From JBLHKE01 sp047619485 (lineage in GTDB: Bacteria; Verrucomicrobiota; Verrucomicrobiia; Verrucomicrobiales; DEV007): 48,647 bases of DNA. Positions 41,201 through 48,647 of the stretch are shown here, in pieces; position 1 is the first letter of the stretch, and each line of letters begins with the position of its first letter. The stretch is taken from the NCBI GenBank assembly GCA_047619485.1, contig JBLHKE010000001.1:1-48647 (forward strand). The letters are read 5' to 3'. A program made the position numbers and the translations under genes. The notes under the pieces were generated by a model. The model did not search any database. It worked only from the letters and a program-made list of their open reading frames with translations, and was not told the origin of the DNA.

Positions 41201-42177
41201 TTCACCGAGAGGATCCGCGCGCCAGGGGCGACGCCATCGCGATGCGGTGTGTCTGGAAAATGGGCGGCGGCGATCGATGCCACATGGCTGCCGTGTGAAC
41301 CGCTGACGGTCACGATCGATAGCAGGTTGCCTTCCTCATAGACCTGCACCGCGAAGGTCGAAGCCTCCTCTTCAGCCAGCATGCCGAACTCGCCAGCGAT
41401 GCCGAAGGGGCGCAGGACCTTCTCGTCATTGAGGTCGCCATCCTCATCGGTGTCGATCACCGCATGGAACTGCTTCCCATCTGACCAGACGACACAGTCG
41501 TAAACCGGCCCCGGATCGGAGGTTGCATAACCACGCTCCAACGATTCGAGAATCTGTTCGTGGGCGACCTCGTTTTTCTCTTTCAGGCTGCGATCTTCCG
41601 CTGCCTTGTTGAACGTTTTGCGCTCGCCTCTCCTCTCAGCAGCGAGGCGCTCGTCTGCACGCCGATCGGTGATCTCGCCGAGCTCGCGCTGCCATTTGGA
41701 AGATCTCAAGTTCGACACCCGGCGTGTTACGCCGCCATGGAACAAGTCGCTCGCGCGCTTGATCCCGAGGTGAAATTTCTTCGAAGGGTTGGTTACTTTT
41801 TTCGGCAGCGTCAGTGTGCGTCCGGTGAGCCCTTGCAAGGTTCCGTCATCACCCCGTTCAGCAAGGTGGGAAGTGTCGACATCTCCGGATCCAGTCGCGT
41901 CGATCACGTCGACGATCTTGCGCTTGCCGGTCGAGGTTTTTTGCAATCCCGCCGCCGCTGGATCGACCCCGGTATCGAACACCGCGATCACCGCCTCACG
42001 CCCGTCGAACTTCGGGTGCTTCTTCAAGAACTCCAAGATACCCGTTTCGCGTTTTGGAATCAGCGCTTCCTGCTCGGTTTTCACGGGCGAATCCTTCTGC
42101 GCGAAAGTCTGAGTAAAAGGCGAAAATGTGGCCAAAATGGCTGTGGCGTAGAGGAAAACTCGGTGGTGTCTGATCAT
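38260..42177 (-). CDS. Exported giant subtilase, tripeptidyl peptidase II homologue
   Basis: A 1305-residue serine protease. The ATG at 42177 begins a Sec signal (HHRVFLYATAILATFSPF, cleavage near TFAQ); a TTG seven codons upstream is open. Catalytic residues are Asp68 (AVFDTGVDP), His295 (GSHGSHVAS), Asn394 (SAGNSGP) and Ser481 (NGTSMSSPS). The 227-residue spacing between Asp and His and blocks such as KIVDVIDATGSGDVDTS, DPGPVYDCVVW, LLSIVTVSGSHG and SVIGVGAYVSSEM match eukaryotic TPP II. A beta-rich middle part follows, then Lys/Glu-rich helical repeats (about 1000-1300). It would act in the periplasm or outside. The gene stands alone. Confidence 0.9.
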   Translation of the reverse strand: MIRHHRVFLYATAILATFSPFTQTFAQKDSPVKTEQEALIPKRETGILEFLKKHPKFDGREAVIAVFDTGVDPAAAGLQKTSTGKRKIVDVIDATGSGDVDTSHLAERGDDGTLQGLTGRTLTLPKKVTNPSKKFHLGIKRASDLFHGGVTRRVSNLRSSKWQRELGEITDRRADERLAAERRGERKTFNKAAEDRSLKEKNEVAHEQILESLERGYATSDPGPVYDCVVWSDGKQFHAVIDTDEDGDLNDEKVLRPFGIAGEFGMLAEEEASTFAVQVYEEGNLLSIVTVSGSHGSHVASIAAAHFPDTPHRDGVAPGARILSVKIGDTRFGGSSTGVGEMRGVAACAQYGVDIMNASWGGASQYQDGGNLGARTYNLLVEKYGVTAFVSAGNSGPALSTLGSPGGDASSVIGVGAYVSSEMARVLHNQTSKAPSTAYNFSARGPAKNGDLGVDIMGPGGAYASLAYDELRKSQRYNGTSMSSPSVAGLGALLVSAAKQSKVEHSPARIRAALMNSAHFVRDVEVFAQGAGLVQALPAWDHLKANAEESAWDHFYSINTESNTFRNGPGLYLRGDIPAGKKEVRFDITPKFIQRVNAPEKYAFEEDLVFTSTQPWVKVPDYVRLANGRITIRPILDIPETRPGQPPLYAEIQARLADSPNSGPLLRIPITIVRGEKTDPHAKHRASYSLDLKSGATDRHFFQIPANANFMKLRLHRQSADPLPRVVILHAVTLVADGSYYSFNKMSYFGMTPGAEAEILIPVEGGKTTELAIHQPYFSAGKTTLGVDLQFIGIDSDQDLLSFNQNDEHVPLRVVSASSETVSGEGSIDRAHFSQLPEKTEFLSPDQREAFPPGPRQEKGLSPAFLRQTFSVAVEKPTKIELQSARRFSAGSEIAGGVITAYHESGKLLYQGGAYRNSGLTLPKGKTTFYRDLRSLERSMLEREQDRPLAYSTKLDKPKTLELFTSNREVMQGKKTGALELVANRSNSLLVGAAGLASLGSQKPAPDYFSGSFKLKQQGGAKHELLSIRVECRPGADFKAVANQKKKPESLEKKKAALDKLTDDRFQRRLTFVRATKLSEKAEEQAKRDELLKALLQEKPKDADLHVIHAMIHAGQAGLLIAPPKKGDAPKKKPAKKKNKNAPKQVMKILKKARALSDPKGVATYFGARSEPDEATLDEKKEASERQKKMDLRRKRLATIARLEAEILLKANRLKPSRKALAEIRRWEDQPSKDYQKVELALLIAEGYHALALQKIDAQLKDSPFDKKLHEEKLTLYEQLGLDKRFADRIRLQQKMRDQRLALPQ

Positions 42178-42376
42178 TTCGGTGGGTTTGTTGCTCAAAA
42201 GTCGATAATTCTACACCAAATCCACTCAAAGTGTTCTGATAATTATTTAAAATATAGAAATAATCAATATACCGAGAGTTTTCTTGGAAGTAATTGCTCG
42301 ATGGGGCGTTTTCGAGTTGTCAGGTGGGGGGATTGTGGATTTGGTGGAAGTCCGGCAAGATGCCAAACCTACGTAG

Positions 42377-42407
42377 CCTCGGAATCCTGCCGAGGGACGC
42401 GGCAGGA
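42377..42407 (+). promoter_or_regulatory. Alternative hairpins covering the acetyltransferase ribosome binding site
   Basis: Two perfect hairpins exclude each other. CCTCGG (42377-42382) pairs with CCGAGG (42390-42395). TCCTGCCG (42385-42392) pairs with CGGCAGGA (42400-42407). The second buries most of the Shine-Dalgarno sequence AGGAGA (42404-42409), which sits 8 bases before the ATG at 42418. A switch between the two would turn translation on or off, as in RNA thermometers or attenuators. The 240-base gap before it is AT-rich and also holds the protease promoter region. Confidence 0.45.
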
Positions 42408-42417
42408 GAATTGAAGG

Positions 42418-42891
42418 ATGGAAATGATTCGTGCCCAGTCACCTGATGAGATCGACGACGCGCGTCGGCTGTTCCGTGAATACGAGGCCTTCTTGGATGT
42501 GGACTTATGCTTCCAAGATTTTGAGGCAGAACTGGCAAGCCTTCCTGGGAAATACGGTGGCCCAGAAGGTGAGTTACTGCTGGCTTATGAGGCTGATCAC
42601 GCGGTCGGCTGTGTCGCCCTGCGGCGATTGGAGGACGGCGTTTGCGAGATGAAGCGCCTGTTCGTTAGGCCAGCGGCGAGAGGTCGCGGTTTGGGGCGAC
42701 AGCTCGCGGAGGAGATTGTTCGGGCAGCGTGTGAGTTGGGTTACGCGACAATGCGACTCGACACGCTCGAGAGATTGGAAGGGGCGATGCACCTCTACGA
42801 GGGGCTCGGTTTTCGCAGGATCGGAGCTTACTACGACAACCCGCTCGCCGAGGTCGCCTACTTTGAAGCGGATCTCTATTCCTCCAGCTGA
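42418..42891 (+). CDS. GNAT-family N-acetyltransferase
   Basis: A 157-residue acetyl-CoA-dependent transferase. The GNAT core is complete: a first helix (DEIDDARRLFREYEAFLDVD), strand VGCVALRRLEDGVCEMKRL, the acetyl-CoA loop RPAARGRGLGRQL, then YATMRLDTLERLEGAMHLYEGLGFRRI. The closing region ends AYFEADL. It has a good ribosome binding site inside a hairpin. It overlaps the 3' end of ggt by 16 bases on the opposite strand. The substrate cannot be told from sequence. Confidence 0.9.
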   Translation: MEMIRAQSPDEIDDARRLFREYEAFLDVDLCFQDFEAELASLPGKYGGPEGELLLAYEADHAVGCVALRRLEDGVCEMKRLFVRPAARGRGLGRQLAEEIVRAACELGYATMRLDTLERLEGAMHLYEGLGFRRIGAYYDNPLAEVAYFEADLYSSS

Positions 42892-44699
42892 TCTGTCTTA
42901 CTCTTCGCGCGCTTCCCGTCCTCGTCCTGAGGCGTTTTGGCGGCTGGCTTGGGCACTCCTTCTTCTGGGAATGGGGGCAGGCCGATGGTCAATGCTCCGC
43001 GGCGGCGCGGGTCACTGGCACCTTGGAAAATACCAGCGCCATAGGAGATGGTCTGGGTCGAGCCTAGCGCTGGGCCAAGGCGCACCTTGTGCCCTCTGGA
43101 TGCTAGCAAGCGGATGGTGTCGGGGCTGAAGCCGCGCTCGATGCGGATCTCGTCAGGGAACCACTGGTGGTGGAAGCGTGGTGCTGCGGTGGCCTCGGCG
43201 ACGTTCATGCCGTGGTCGGCGAGGTTGCAGGTCATCTGTAGGACGATGTTGATGATGCGGCTGCCGCCCGGGCTGCCGGTGGCGATGATGCTGCCGTCCT
43301 CCTTGAAGATGAGCGTTGGTGTCATGCTGCTGAGCATGCGTTTTTCCGGTTCGATGGCGTTGCGCCGACCGCCGATCAGGCCGTAGGCGTTGGGCTTGCC
43401 GGGCTTGGCTGAGAAATCGTCCATCTCGTTGTTGAGCAGGATGCCGGTGCCGGGGACGACCAGTTTCGAGCCGTAGCTGAAATTTAATGTGTAAGTGTTA
43501 GATACGGCGTTGCCGAAGCGGTCGATGACGCTGTAGTGCGTCGTCTCGTTGCTCTCGAAGCGCTCTAGCGGGTCGAGGCCTGGGGCTACTTCGAGGCTTG
43601 GGGTCGCGTGCTTGGGGTCGATCTTCTCGGCCAGCAGGCGGGCGTATTTTTTCGAGATCAGCTGCTTGGTCGGGATGTCGGTGAAGTCGGGGTCGCCGAG
43701 GTAGCGCGAGCGGTCGGCGAAGGCGAGGCGCATCGCCTCTGCACTGACGTGGATGGCATCGGCCGAGTTGTGGCCGTATTGCTCGATTGGGAACTGCTCC
43801 AACATGTTGAGCATCTGGATCAGGTGGACGCCTCCGGAACTCGGAGGCGGCATCGATACAACTTTGACGCCGCGGTAGGTGCCGGTGACGGGCTTGCGGA
43901 TGACGGGCTGGTAGCCTGCGAGATCGTCCATGGTGATGAGGCCGCCGTTGGATGCCATGTCGGCGGCGATCGCCTCGGCGATCTCGCCCTTGTAGAACGC
44001 GTCGGAGCCCTGCTCGGAGATCAGGCGCAGGGTCTTCGCGAGGTCTTTCTGAACTAGTAGCGAGCCGATCGGCCACGGGCTGTGATCGGGTTGGAAGAAG
44101 ATCTTCATTGCCTCCGGGGCGGGCTTGAAGTCGTCGGAGTAGAATTTGAGCGAGTCGAACAGGTCTTCGCCGACCGGGAAACCCTGTTCGGCAAGGTTGA
44201 TGGCTGGCGCGAGCGCGCGCTGCAGGCTGATGGTGCCGTACTTTTCTAGCGCCAATGTGAGTCCTCTTACGGTGCCGGGCACGCCGGCTGCGAGGTGGGT
44301 GATCTGCGACAGATCGGCCACGGGATTGCCTTTCACGTCGAGGAACATGTCGCGGCTGGCGGCTTTTGGCGCCTTTTCGCGGTAGTCGATGGCGATTTGT
44401 TTCTGCTCATCGGCGAGGTGCACGATCATGAAACCACCGCCACCGATATTGCCAGCACGGGGCAAGGTGACCGCGAGCGTGAAGCCGGCGGTGACCGCTG
44501 CGTCGATGGCGTTGCCACCTTCAGCGAGGACGTCTGCGGCGGCTTTGGTGGCGTGGGCGTCTTGGCTGGAGACCATCCCGCCGTAGCCGACCACCGGGTG
44601 GACGATGGCGGGGTCACGGAAGATCGCGGTCTGGGCGGTGGCGATCGTAGTGAGCGCGATCGCGATTGCGACAATTGTGAGTGGGATGGATCGGGTCAT
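42876..44699 (-). CDS. ggt: Gamma-glutamyltransferase, exported
   Basis: A 607-residue Ntn-hydrolase made as a precursor that cuts itself before Thr386 (ETTHYSVID), the nucleophile of the small subunit. A signal peptide covers residues 1-22. Other marks are GGNAIDAAVTAGF, GGGGFMIVH and the small-subunit segment GSPGGSRIINIVLQM. It cleaves gamma-glutamyl bonds of glutathione or polyglutamate in the periplasm. The C-terminal 40 residues are Pro/Lys-rich and unusual. It is the last gene of the pgs operon, 49 bases after pgsW, so release or trimming of polyglutamate is the likely job. Confidence 0.93.
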   Translation of the reverse strand: MTRSIPLTIVAIAIALTTIATAQTAIFRDPAIVHPVVGYGGMVSSQDAHATKAAADVLAEGGNAIDAAVTAGFTLAVTLPRAGNIGGGGFMIVHLADEQKQIAIDYREKAPKAASRDMFLDVKGNPVADLSQITHLAAGVPGTVRGLTLALEKYGTISLQRALAPAINLAEQGFPVGEDLFDSLKFYSDDFKPAPEAMKIFFQPDHSPWPIGSLLVQKDLAKTLRLISEQGSDAFYKGEIAEAIAADMASNGGLITMDDLAGYQPVIRKPVTGTYRGVKVVSMPPPSSGGVHLIQMLNMLEQFPIEQYGHNSADAIHVSAEAMRLAFADRSRYLGDPDFTDIPTKQLISKKYARLLAEKIDPKHATPSLEVAPGLDPLERFESNETTHYSVIDRFGNAVSNTYTLNFSYGSKLVVPGTGILLNNEMDDFSAKPGKPNAYGLIGGRRNAIEPEKRMLSSMTPTLIFKEDGSIIATGSPGGSRIINIVLQMTCNLADHGMNVAEATAAPRFHHQWFPDEIRIERGFSPDTIRLLASRGHKVRLGPALGSTQTISYGAGIFQGASDPRRRGALTIGLPPFPEEGVPKPAAKTPQDEDGKRAKSKTDQLEE

Positions 44700-44748
44700 G
44701 GCTTCGCTTGGGCGGGGTGATCGAGGGGGCGAGGTGCCCCTTACTACG

Positions 44749-45894
44749 CTAGATCATTGGTTCGACTTCGCCACTGCCTTTGCTGGTCTTGGTGCTGTTG
44801 AGGAACTGGGTTCCCCACGGCGAGCGGACGAAGCCGTAGAGTGCTGAGACGACGATGATGAGGAGCACGACTGTCAGCAAGCGGTTGTAGGTGCGGCGTT
44901 CGAAGACGCCGCCCTCGCCTGGCATCGGGGTGGTATTCGGGTAGCGAGGCAGGCCGTATTCGTCGGCGATCTCGATCAGGTGGAGCAGGTGGATCACTGG
45001 TTTGCCCTGGTCGCTGAAGGCGGCCATCACCGAGGTGTTGGTGTCCGCACCGCGCGGCGGGTTCAGGTTGAGCCCCTGACGGAAGCTCTCTTTGGCGATC
45101 GCTTTACCGGCGGAGCTAGTGCCGCCGCCGACGTTGATATAGGCGACGATCGGACCCTCGGCTTTCTCGCGGTAGATCTCGAGGCGCTGCTTGACGCTGT
45201 CGGCATAGTTTTCCGGACTGAGGAACCGTGGCACGTCATTGCGTTCGATCCCGGAGCGCAGGAGTTCGAGCGAAGCGTCGGGCAGGCCTTTGGCGACGTC
45301 CTCGATCCCGCCGAGTGATGCCGCGACGGCGCGGAATTTGATAGGCGTCTTCTCTGCGATGATCTTCTCCATGTCGAGCCAGAGGAACTCCGGGTTGTTA
45401 GCGCCCCACTCGGAAGACGAGGCGCTGGCGATGATGACCGGCTTGAGTTTGAGCGTGTGGCAGGCGGCGTAGACGGCGAGGTTGACCGCGGGGTACGAGC
45501 CGGAGACACCGATCGCAATGCTGTCGCCCGACTTGAGCCCGGCGTCCTTGAACATGTCGACGATCACGGCGGCGAAGTTCGGGTTCAACGAGGTGCGCTT
45601 GGTGAAGTAGCCACCAGCGTTGGTGGTGACTGGGGTGTGTGGCAGGCCGAGGATGCCGGTCTCGGCGGGATCGAGCGTGGTGTCGATTGGGCCGAAGTTG
45701 TTGAGGCGGTGCTGCTTGAGCGCCACCATTCCGTCGGCAGCCAGTTCGGCGGCGGCGAGTTTTTCGTCGTAGTGCTTCTGGCGGATGTCCTTTTTAAAAT
45801 GCTCGACGATCGCGACAGCGCCGACGGCGAGGAGTGCTACGAGCGCCATGGCGCGGATTGAGATGCCTTTCGGCCTCCAGTAAATACCTTTCAT
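44749..45894 (-). CDS. pgsW: Poly-gamma-glutamate system protein PgsW
   Basis: A 381-residue membrane protein with one membrane segment near residues 13-32 and another near 338-356. The large domain between contains GISGSYPAVN-like sequence (IAIGVSGSYPAVNLAVYAAC), SSSEWGANNPEFLWLDME and VNVGGGTSSAGKA-like sequence (INVGGGTSSAGKAIAKESF), the pattern of the PgsW family found where Bacillus-type PgsA/PgsE are absent. It lies 33 bases after pgsC. It may replace PgsA in export or assembly. The biochemical role is not established. Confidence 0.85.
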   Translation of the reverse strand: MKGIYWRPKGISIRAMALVALLAVGAVAIVEHFKKDIRQKHYDEKLAAAELAADGMVALKQHRLNNFGPIDTTLDPAETGILGLPHTPVTTNAGGYFTKRTSLNPNFAAVIVDMFKDAGLKSGDSIAIGVSGSYPAVNLAVYAACHTLKLKPVIIASASSSEWGANNPEFLWLDMEKIIAEKTPIKFRAVAASLGGIEDVAKGLPDASLELLRSGIERNDVPRFLSPENYADSVKQRLEIYREKAEGPIVAYINVGGGTSSAGKAIAKESFRQGLNLNPPRGADTNTSVMAAFSDQGKPVIHLLHLIEIADEYGLPRYPNTTPMPGEGGVFERRTYNRLLTVVLLIIVVSALYGFVRSPWGTQFLNSTKTSKGSGEVEPMI

Positions 45895-45927
45895 TGATTC
45901 GTTCTTTCTGGGTGTGAGGAGATTGAT

Positions 45928-46443
45928 TTATTCGGAATCGGAGTCGGACTCGATCACTTGGGATGCGGAGTTGATCTTGTTCTCGAACAGTTCGATCTCG
46001 GTAGGGATCAGCAGGATGAGGATCAATCGCGTGACCATCGAGACGGTGGCCAGTGAGGTGATGGTCTCGAGCACACCCTGGCGATCCATCCACAGTGCGA
46101 TGAGTCCTGGGATGATGAAGCCAATGACCTGGTAGTCGCCGCCGAGTCCGGAGAAGTGATCGCCACCGATAGTCCTGAAGCCGACGCCGAGCACGTAGCC
46201 GGTGAGGATGGCTAGCGCGGTGCGGCGTTTCCCGTAGACGATGACGATCGAGGCGACGAGGCGTATCACCAAGTAGGTGAGGACGGCGATGCCCAGCGTC
46301 AGGAGGATACTAATCGGCTGGAAGGTGAACACGGCGAAGTAGCCGGGGACGACGAGGCCGCCGGCTTTGAAGCCGAAGAACTCTGCGAAGAGCAGGCTGA
46401 CGACGAGGCCGACGCCGATGGAGACAGTGAGTAGATCGATCAT
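45928..46443 (-). CDS. pgsC: Poly-gamma-glutamate biosynthesis protein PgsC/CapC
   Basis: A 171-residue integral membrane protein with about five hydrophobic segments. The opening (LTVSIGVGLVVSLLFAEFFG, then GGLVVPGYFA) is the PgsC/CapC signature. It forms the membrane part of the PgsBC polyglutamate synthase. The C-terminus is an acidic SDSDSE tail. It lies 25 bases after pgsB, before pgsW. Confidence 0.93.
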   Translation of the reverse strand: MIDLLTVSIGVGLVVSLLFAEFFGFKAGGLVVPGYFAVFTFQPISILLTLGIAVLTYLVIRLVASIVIVYGKRRTALAILTGYVLGVGFRTIGGDHFSGLGGDYQVIGFIIPGLIALWMDRQGVLETITSLATVSMVTRLILILLIPTEIELFENKINSASQVIESDSDSE

Positions 46444-46468
46444 GTTTGTTTTTTGTAATAGAAAATTG

Positions 46469-47671
46469 TTAGAGGATGGCGGCAGTGGGCGACTCCTCCG
46501 GGGCGCAGCGATTCTTGACCATCTGCAGGAGGTCGAGGCCGGGGCCGCCGATATTGCCCATGCCGATGATGAGGGCAGACTGCCCGGAGACGGAGAGCAT
46601 GGTCTCGAAGATCTGTGAGGCGTTCTTACCGTCGGCGTAGTGGATCTTCTCCGGGTCGATGCCGTTTTTCAACGCGGCGCGGGTGAATGCGTGGGTGCCG
46701 GTGCCGATCAGTAGGTAGAGGTCGGCAGGCGACCACTCGACACAGGCCTCGCCGAGGCTGTAGGAGCGGTCCGGGCGGTCGGCGCGGCAGTTGAAAAGGG
46801 CGATGCGCATGATGCCTTCGCGCTTGGCCACCGAGGACTCCCAGATGCGCCCGGTGGAGACGGGATCGTTGGCGGCGAAGGCATTGACGAAGAATAATTT
46901 GCGACCGAAGTAGTCGATTTTGTATTCTTTGAGAACGCCGATGTCTGGGGGCGATTTGTACATCCCGTCGAGCGCGGTCTGGCGCTCGATTTTGAGGTCG
47001 GCGCAGATGCTGAGGACGAGGGCGACATTCTCCGCGTGTTCCTGGTAGGGGAAGCCGGCGAGATCCTCCTCAGTGATGTTGGCGACGTCGTCTTCGGTAG
47101 TTCCGACGAACTCTGACCCGCGGTCCTCGCAGGCCTGGATCATCGGCGCTGCGTGCTCGCGCTCACAGGTGAATAATTTTCCGCCGCGCGGCACCATGCC
47201 GCTGAGTGCGAGCGAAACATCTTCTGGTTCCGGCCCCATGACGTCGAGGTGGTCGGGGCGCGCGTTGGTGATCACTCCGTGGGTGGCGCGCACGAACATC
47301 TTCTCGGACATCCACTGGTAGCTCGGCTGCAGCGCCATGCACTCGATGACGAGCACGTCTGGCTTGTAGGCGGCGGCGGTCTTCACGACGCGCACCTGTT
47401 CGCCGACGTTGGCACCGGCCGGCCGGTAGATCGGGTACTCGCGCCCGATCGGGGTGATGAAGCGCGCCAGCGTGCCGGTGGTCTTCGCGCAGGTGGTGAG
47501 CCCCGCTTCGCGCAGGGCGCCAGATAGGAGGCGGGTGACGCTCGACTTCCCGCGGGTACCGTTGACGTGGATTCGCACCGGGATGGTGTCGAGCCTCTTG
47601 CGGTGGGCATGGGCCTCCAATAGGCCGAGGAGCAGGATGAAGAGGAGGCAGCAGGATAGCAGGACTAACAT
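46469..47671 (-). CDS. pgsB: Poly-gamma-glutamate synthase PgsB/CapB (amide ligase)
   Basis: A 400-residue Mur-ligase-like enzyme that joins glutamates through gamma-amide bonds with ATP. The start at 47671 gives a membrane segment (MLVLLSCCLLFILLLGLLEA) followed by the P-loop VNGTRGKSS (residues 38-42 around GTRGK). Further family blocks are IECMALQPSYQW, GVITNARPDHLDVMG and VNAFAANDP. The gene overlaps the upstream ATP-grasp gene by 7 bases (ATGTTAG), showing translational coupling. Stereochemistry of the product, D or L, cannot be told here; no glutamate racemase is in view. Confidence 0.95.
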   Translation of the reverse strand: MLVLLSCCLLFILLLGLLEAHAHRKRLDTIPVRIHVNGTRGKSSVTRLLSGALREAGLTTCAKTTGTLARFITPIGREYPIYRPAGANVGEQVRVVKTAAAYKPDVLVIECMALQPSYQWMSEKMFVRATHGVITNARPDHLDVMGPEPEDVSLALSGMVPRGGKLFTCEREHAAPMIQACEDRGSEFVGTTEDDVANITEEDLAGFPYQEHAENVALVLSICADLKIERQTALDGMYKSPPDIGVLKEYKIDYFGRKLFFVNAFAANDPVSTGRIWESSVAKREGIMRIALFNCRADRPDRSYSLGEACVEWSPADLYLLIGTGTHAFTRAALKNGIDPEKIHYADGKNASQIFETMLSVSGQSALIIGMGNIGGPGLDLLQMVKNRCAPEESPTAAIL

Positions 47672-48647
47672 TGGGCGAGTGATTCGGTGAGGAGGATTTG
47701 GATGGTGTCGGCAGCGTGTTCGAGGGCCGCCACGCACGAGCGGTGATCAGGTGCTTCAGCGATGATCTTTCCCTTGCTGTCACCACTTCCAACGCGATTT
47801 GGTACTACGTCGCCGGGGCGGAGTCTACAGGAGACACTGATGATTTCGGGTGCGCTGAGAGCTTTGTCTAGGCCGAGGACTTCGCTAATTTGGCCAGCTG
47901 TGGGATGGATCAACCACACTCCGGCGGTCTTCCCGGCGTGGTCGGGTAGTGCAACGGGTCGTTTGCCGACGGCGAGCGACAACACTGAAGTCCATGGATT
48001 GAACCCGTAGGCGCGGCGGATCAGTTCCATGATGTAGCCGCCGGGCGGACGGGCGGCGATCTCGCCGAACACCGGTCCGTCTGGGGTGAGAAAGATCTCC
48101 ATGTGGCTGATACCATCGCTGATGCCGATGGCCGTGTGGACGCGCTCGTTGAGCGCGTCGATGTCATCCAACTGGGGGGTGTCGAGCACCGCTGGGACGA
48201 CATTCGCCCAGCGCGGTTTCAGGTAGCGGGTCGGGTTACGGAAAATGGTGGTGCCGTCGTGTCGCAGCGTCTCGATGCTCATCTCGGTGCCGCAGACGAA
48301 GCCCTCGGCGAGCAAACCCGGGCGTAGCTTAGCGGCGACCTCCTGGGCAGTTTTACAGATCCAGACCCCGCGTCCACCGGAGCTGATCGGCATCTTCAAA
48401 ACCAGCGGCAGGCCGAGTGTCGCGACGAGTTCGTCGGCGCTGGTCTCGGTGGTGATCTCACGCCAAGGAGCACAGGGGATTCCCGCAGCGGCGATGGCCT
48501 TTTTCATCGCTAGTTTGTCGTGGCATCGCAGCGCGGTATCCGGTGTGATCCCGGGGAGACCAAGGTACTCGCGCACGGCAGCCGCAGCGCAGACGGCGCC
48601 GGTCGCTACTGCCGCCACGCCGATTGGCGGGTGGTCATGGGAGAGTT
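47665..48647 (-). CDS. ATP-grasp ligase, 5' end cut by the window
   Basis: The frame is open through the window end, so the N-terminus is missing; at least 327 residues are present. The partial N-terminal region (HDHPPIGVAAVATGAV) precedes the ATP-grasp domain: PDTALRCHDKLAMKKAIAAA, LPLVLKMPISSGGRGVWI, EGFVCGTEMSIET and the metal-binding FGEIAARPPGGYIMEL. It resembles carboxylate-amine ligases of the PurK/BtrJ type. It sits at the head of the pgs operon and overlaps pgsB by 7 bases. It may make a starter, add a second amino acid to polyglutamate or cap it. That is inference. Confidence 0.85.
   Translation of the reverse strand, partial: LSHDHPPIGVAAVATGAVCAAAAVREYLGLPGITPDTALRCHDKLAMKKAIAAAGIPCAPWREITTETSADELVATLGLPLVLKMPISSGGRGVWICKTAQEVAAKLRPGLLAEGFVCGTEMSIETLRHDGTTIFRNPTRYLKPRWANVVPAVLDTPQLDDIDALNERVHTAIGISDGISHMEIFLTPDGPVFGEIAARPPGGYIMELIRRAYGFNPWTSVLSLAVGKRPVALPDHAGKTAGVWLIHPTAGQISEVLGLDKALSAPEIISVSCRLRPGDVVPNRVGSGDSKGKIIAEAPDHRSCVAALEHAADTIQILLTESLAQC

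Noticed and set aside
1..48647. CRISPR arrays, rRNA or tRNA genes, prophage genes
   Set aside because: No regularly spaced repeats, no TTCGAATC-type T-arm with a cloverleaf, and no structural phage genes were seen on either strand.

Overview
The window looks like chromosomal DNA of a Verrucomicrobiota bacterium (Planctomycetes-Verrucomicrobia-Chlamydiae group). It is GC-rich and Gram-negative in character (lpxA, an outer-membrane barrel protein, lipoproteins). It carries families typical of that group: a planctomycete-type cytochrome c/DUF1549/DUF1553 protein paired with a DUF1501 protein, an ECF sigma factor with an N-terminal TTRWS motif, and a PgsW-type poly-gamma-glutamate cluster. The phylum assignment is an inference from gene content; there is no rRNA gene here.

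Layout. 1-3910: a truncated class III cyclase-like gene that looks catalytically dead, a rhodanese lipoprotein, an intergenic region with a promoter-like site and a very strong terminator (possible small RNA), then yicC-gmk-DUF2809/VanZ. 3912-5612: cysE and a SprT-like gene on the minus strand. 5768-8473: a von Willebrand A protein, a membrane protein with a CFI-box-like tail and a small lipoprotein. 8724-13673: STAS protein, GAF/PP2C phosphatase, grpE, dnaJ, rsmE. 13665-17472: ECF sigma factor, then a LysR regulator divergent from a pirin / DoxX-like / double-CDGSH / FMN-reductase operon. 17864-21160: a small unknown gene, metY, a divergent porin-like gene and a gene remnant. 21284-25896: lpxA, an unknown membrane-anchored protein, and tig-clpP. 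26206-30020: a REP-associated tyrosine transposase, a two-RCK potassium channel and two DUF2007-like genes. 30217-35679: the DUF1501 and cytochrome c/DUF1553 pair with a divergent AraC regulator. 35737-38259: an ankyrin gene, then an AT-richer stretch of broken or orphan genes. 38260-42177: a very large exported subtilase that matches eukaryotic tripeptidyl peptidase II along its catalytic half. 42418-42891: a GNAT acetyltransferase whose ribosome binding site lies in a hairpin. 42876-48647: a five-gene minus-strand operon, ATP-grasp (cut by the window end) - pgsB - pgsC - pgsW - ggt.

How the genes work together. The last operon has the polymerase and membrane parts for making a gamma-linked polyglutamate and a gamma-glutamyltransferase to release or trim it; the ATP-grasp ligase, overlapping pgsB, is the unexplained member. 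The STAS protein and PP2C phosphatase form half of a partner-switching module next to the chaperone genes grpE-dnaJ, with no kinase visible. The pirin operon looks like an electrophile or redox-stress cassette under LysR control. tig-clpP couples folding and proteolysis at the ribosome exit. The points most worth a second look are the TPP II-like protease, the ATP-grasp/Pgs operon, the pseudo-cyclase, the candidate small RNA at about 1427-1548 and the gene graveyard at 36.4-38.2 kb.
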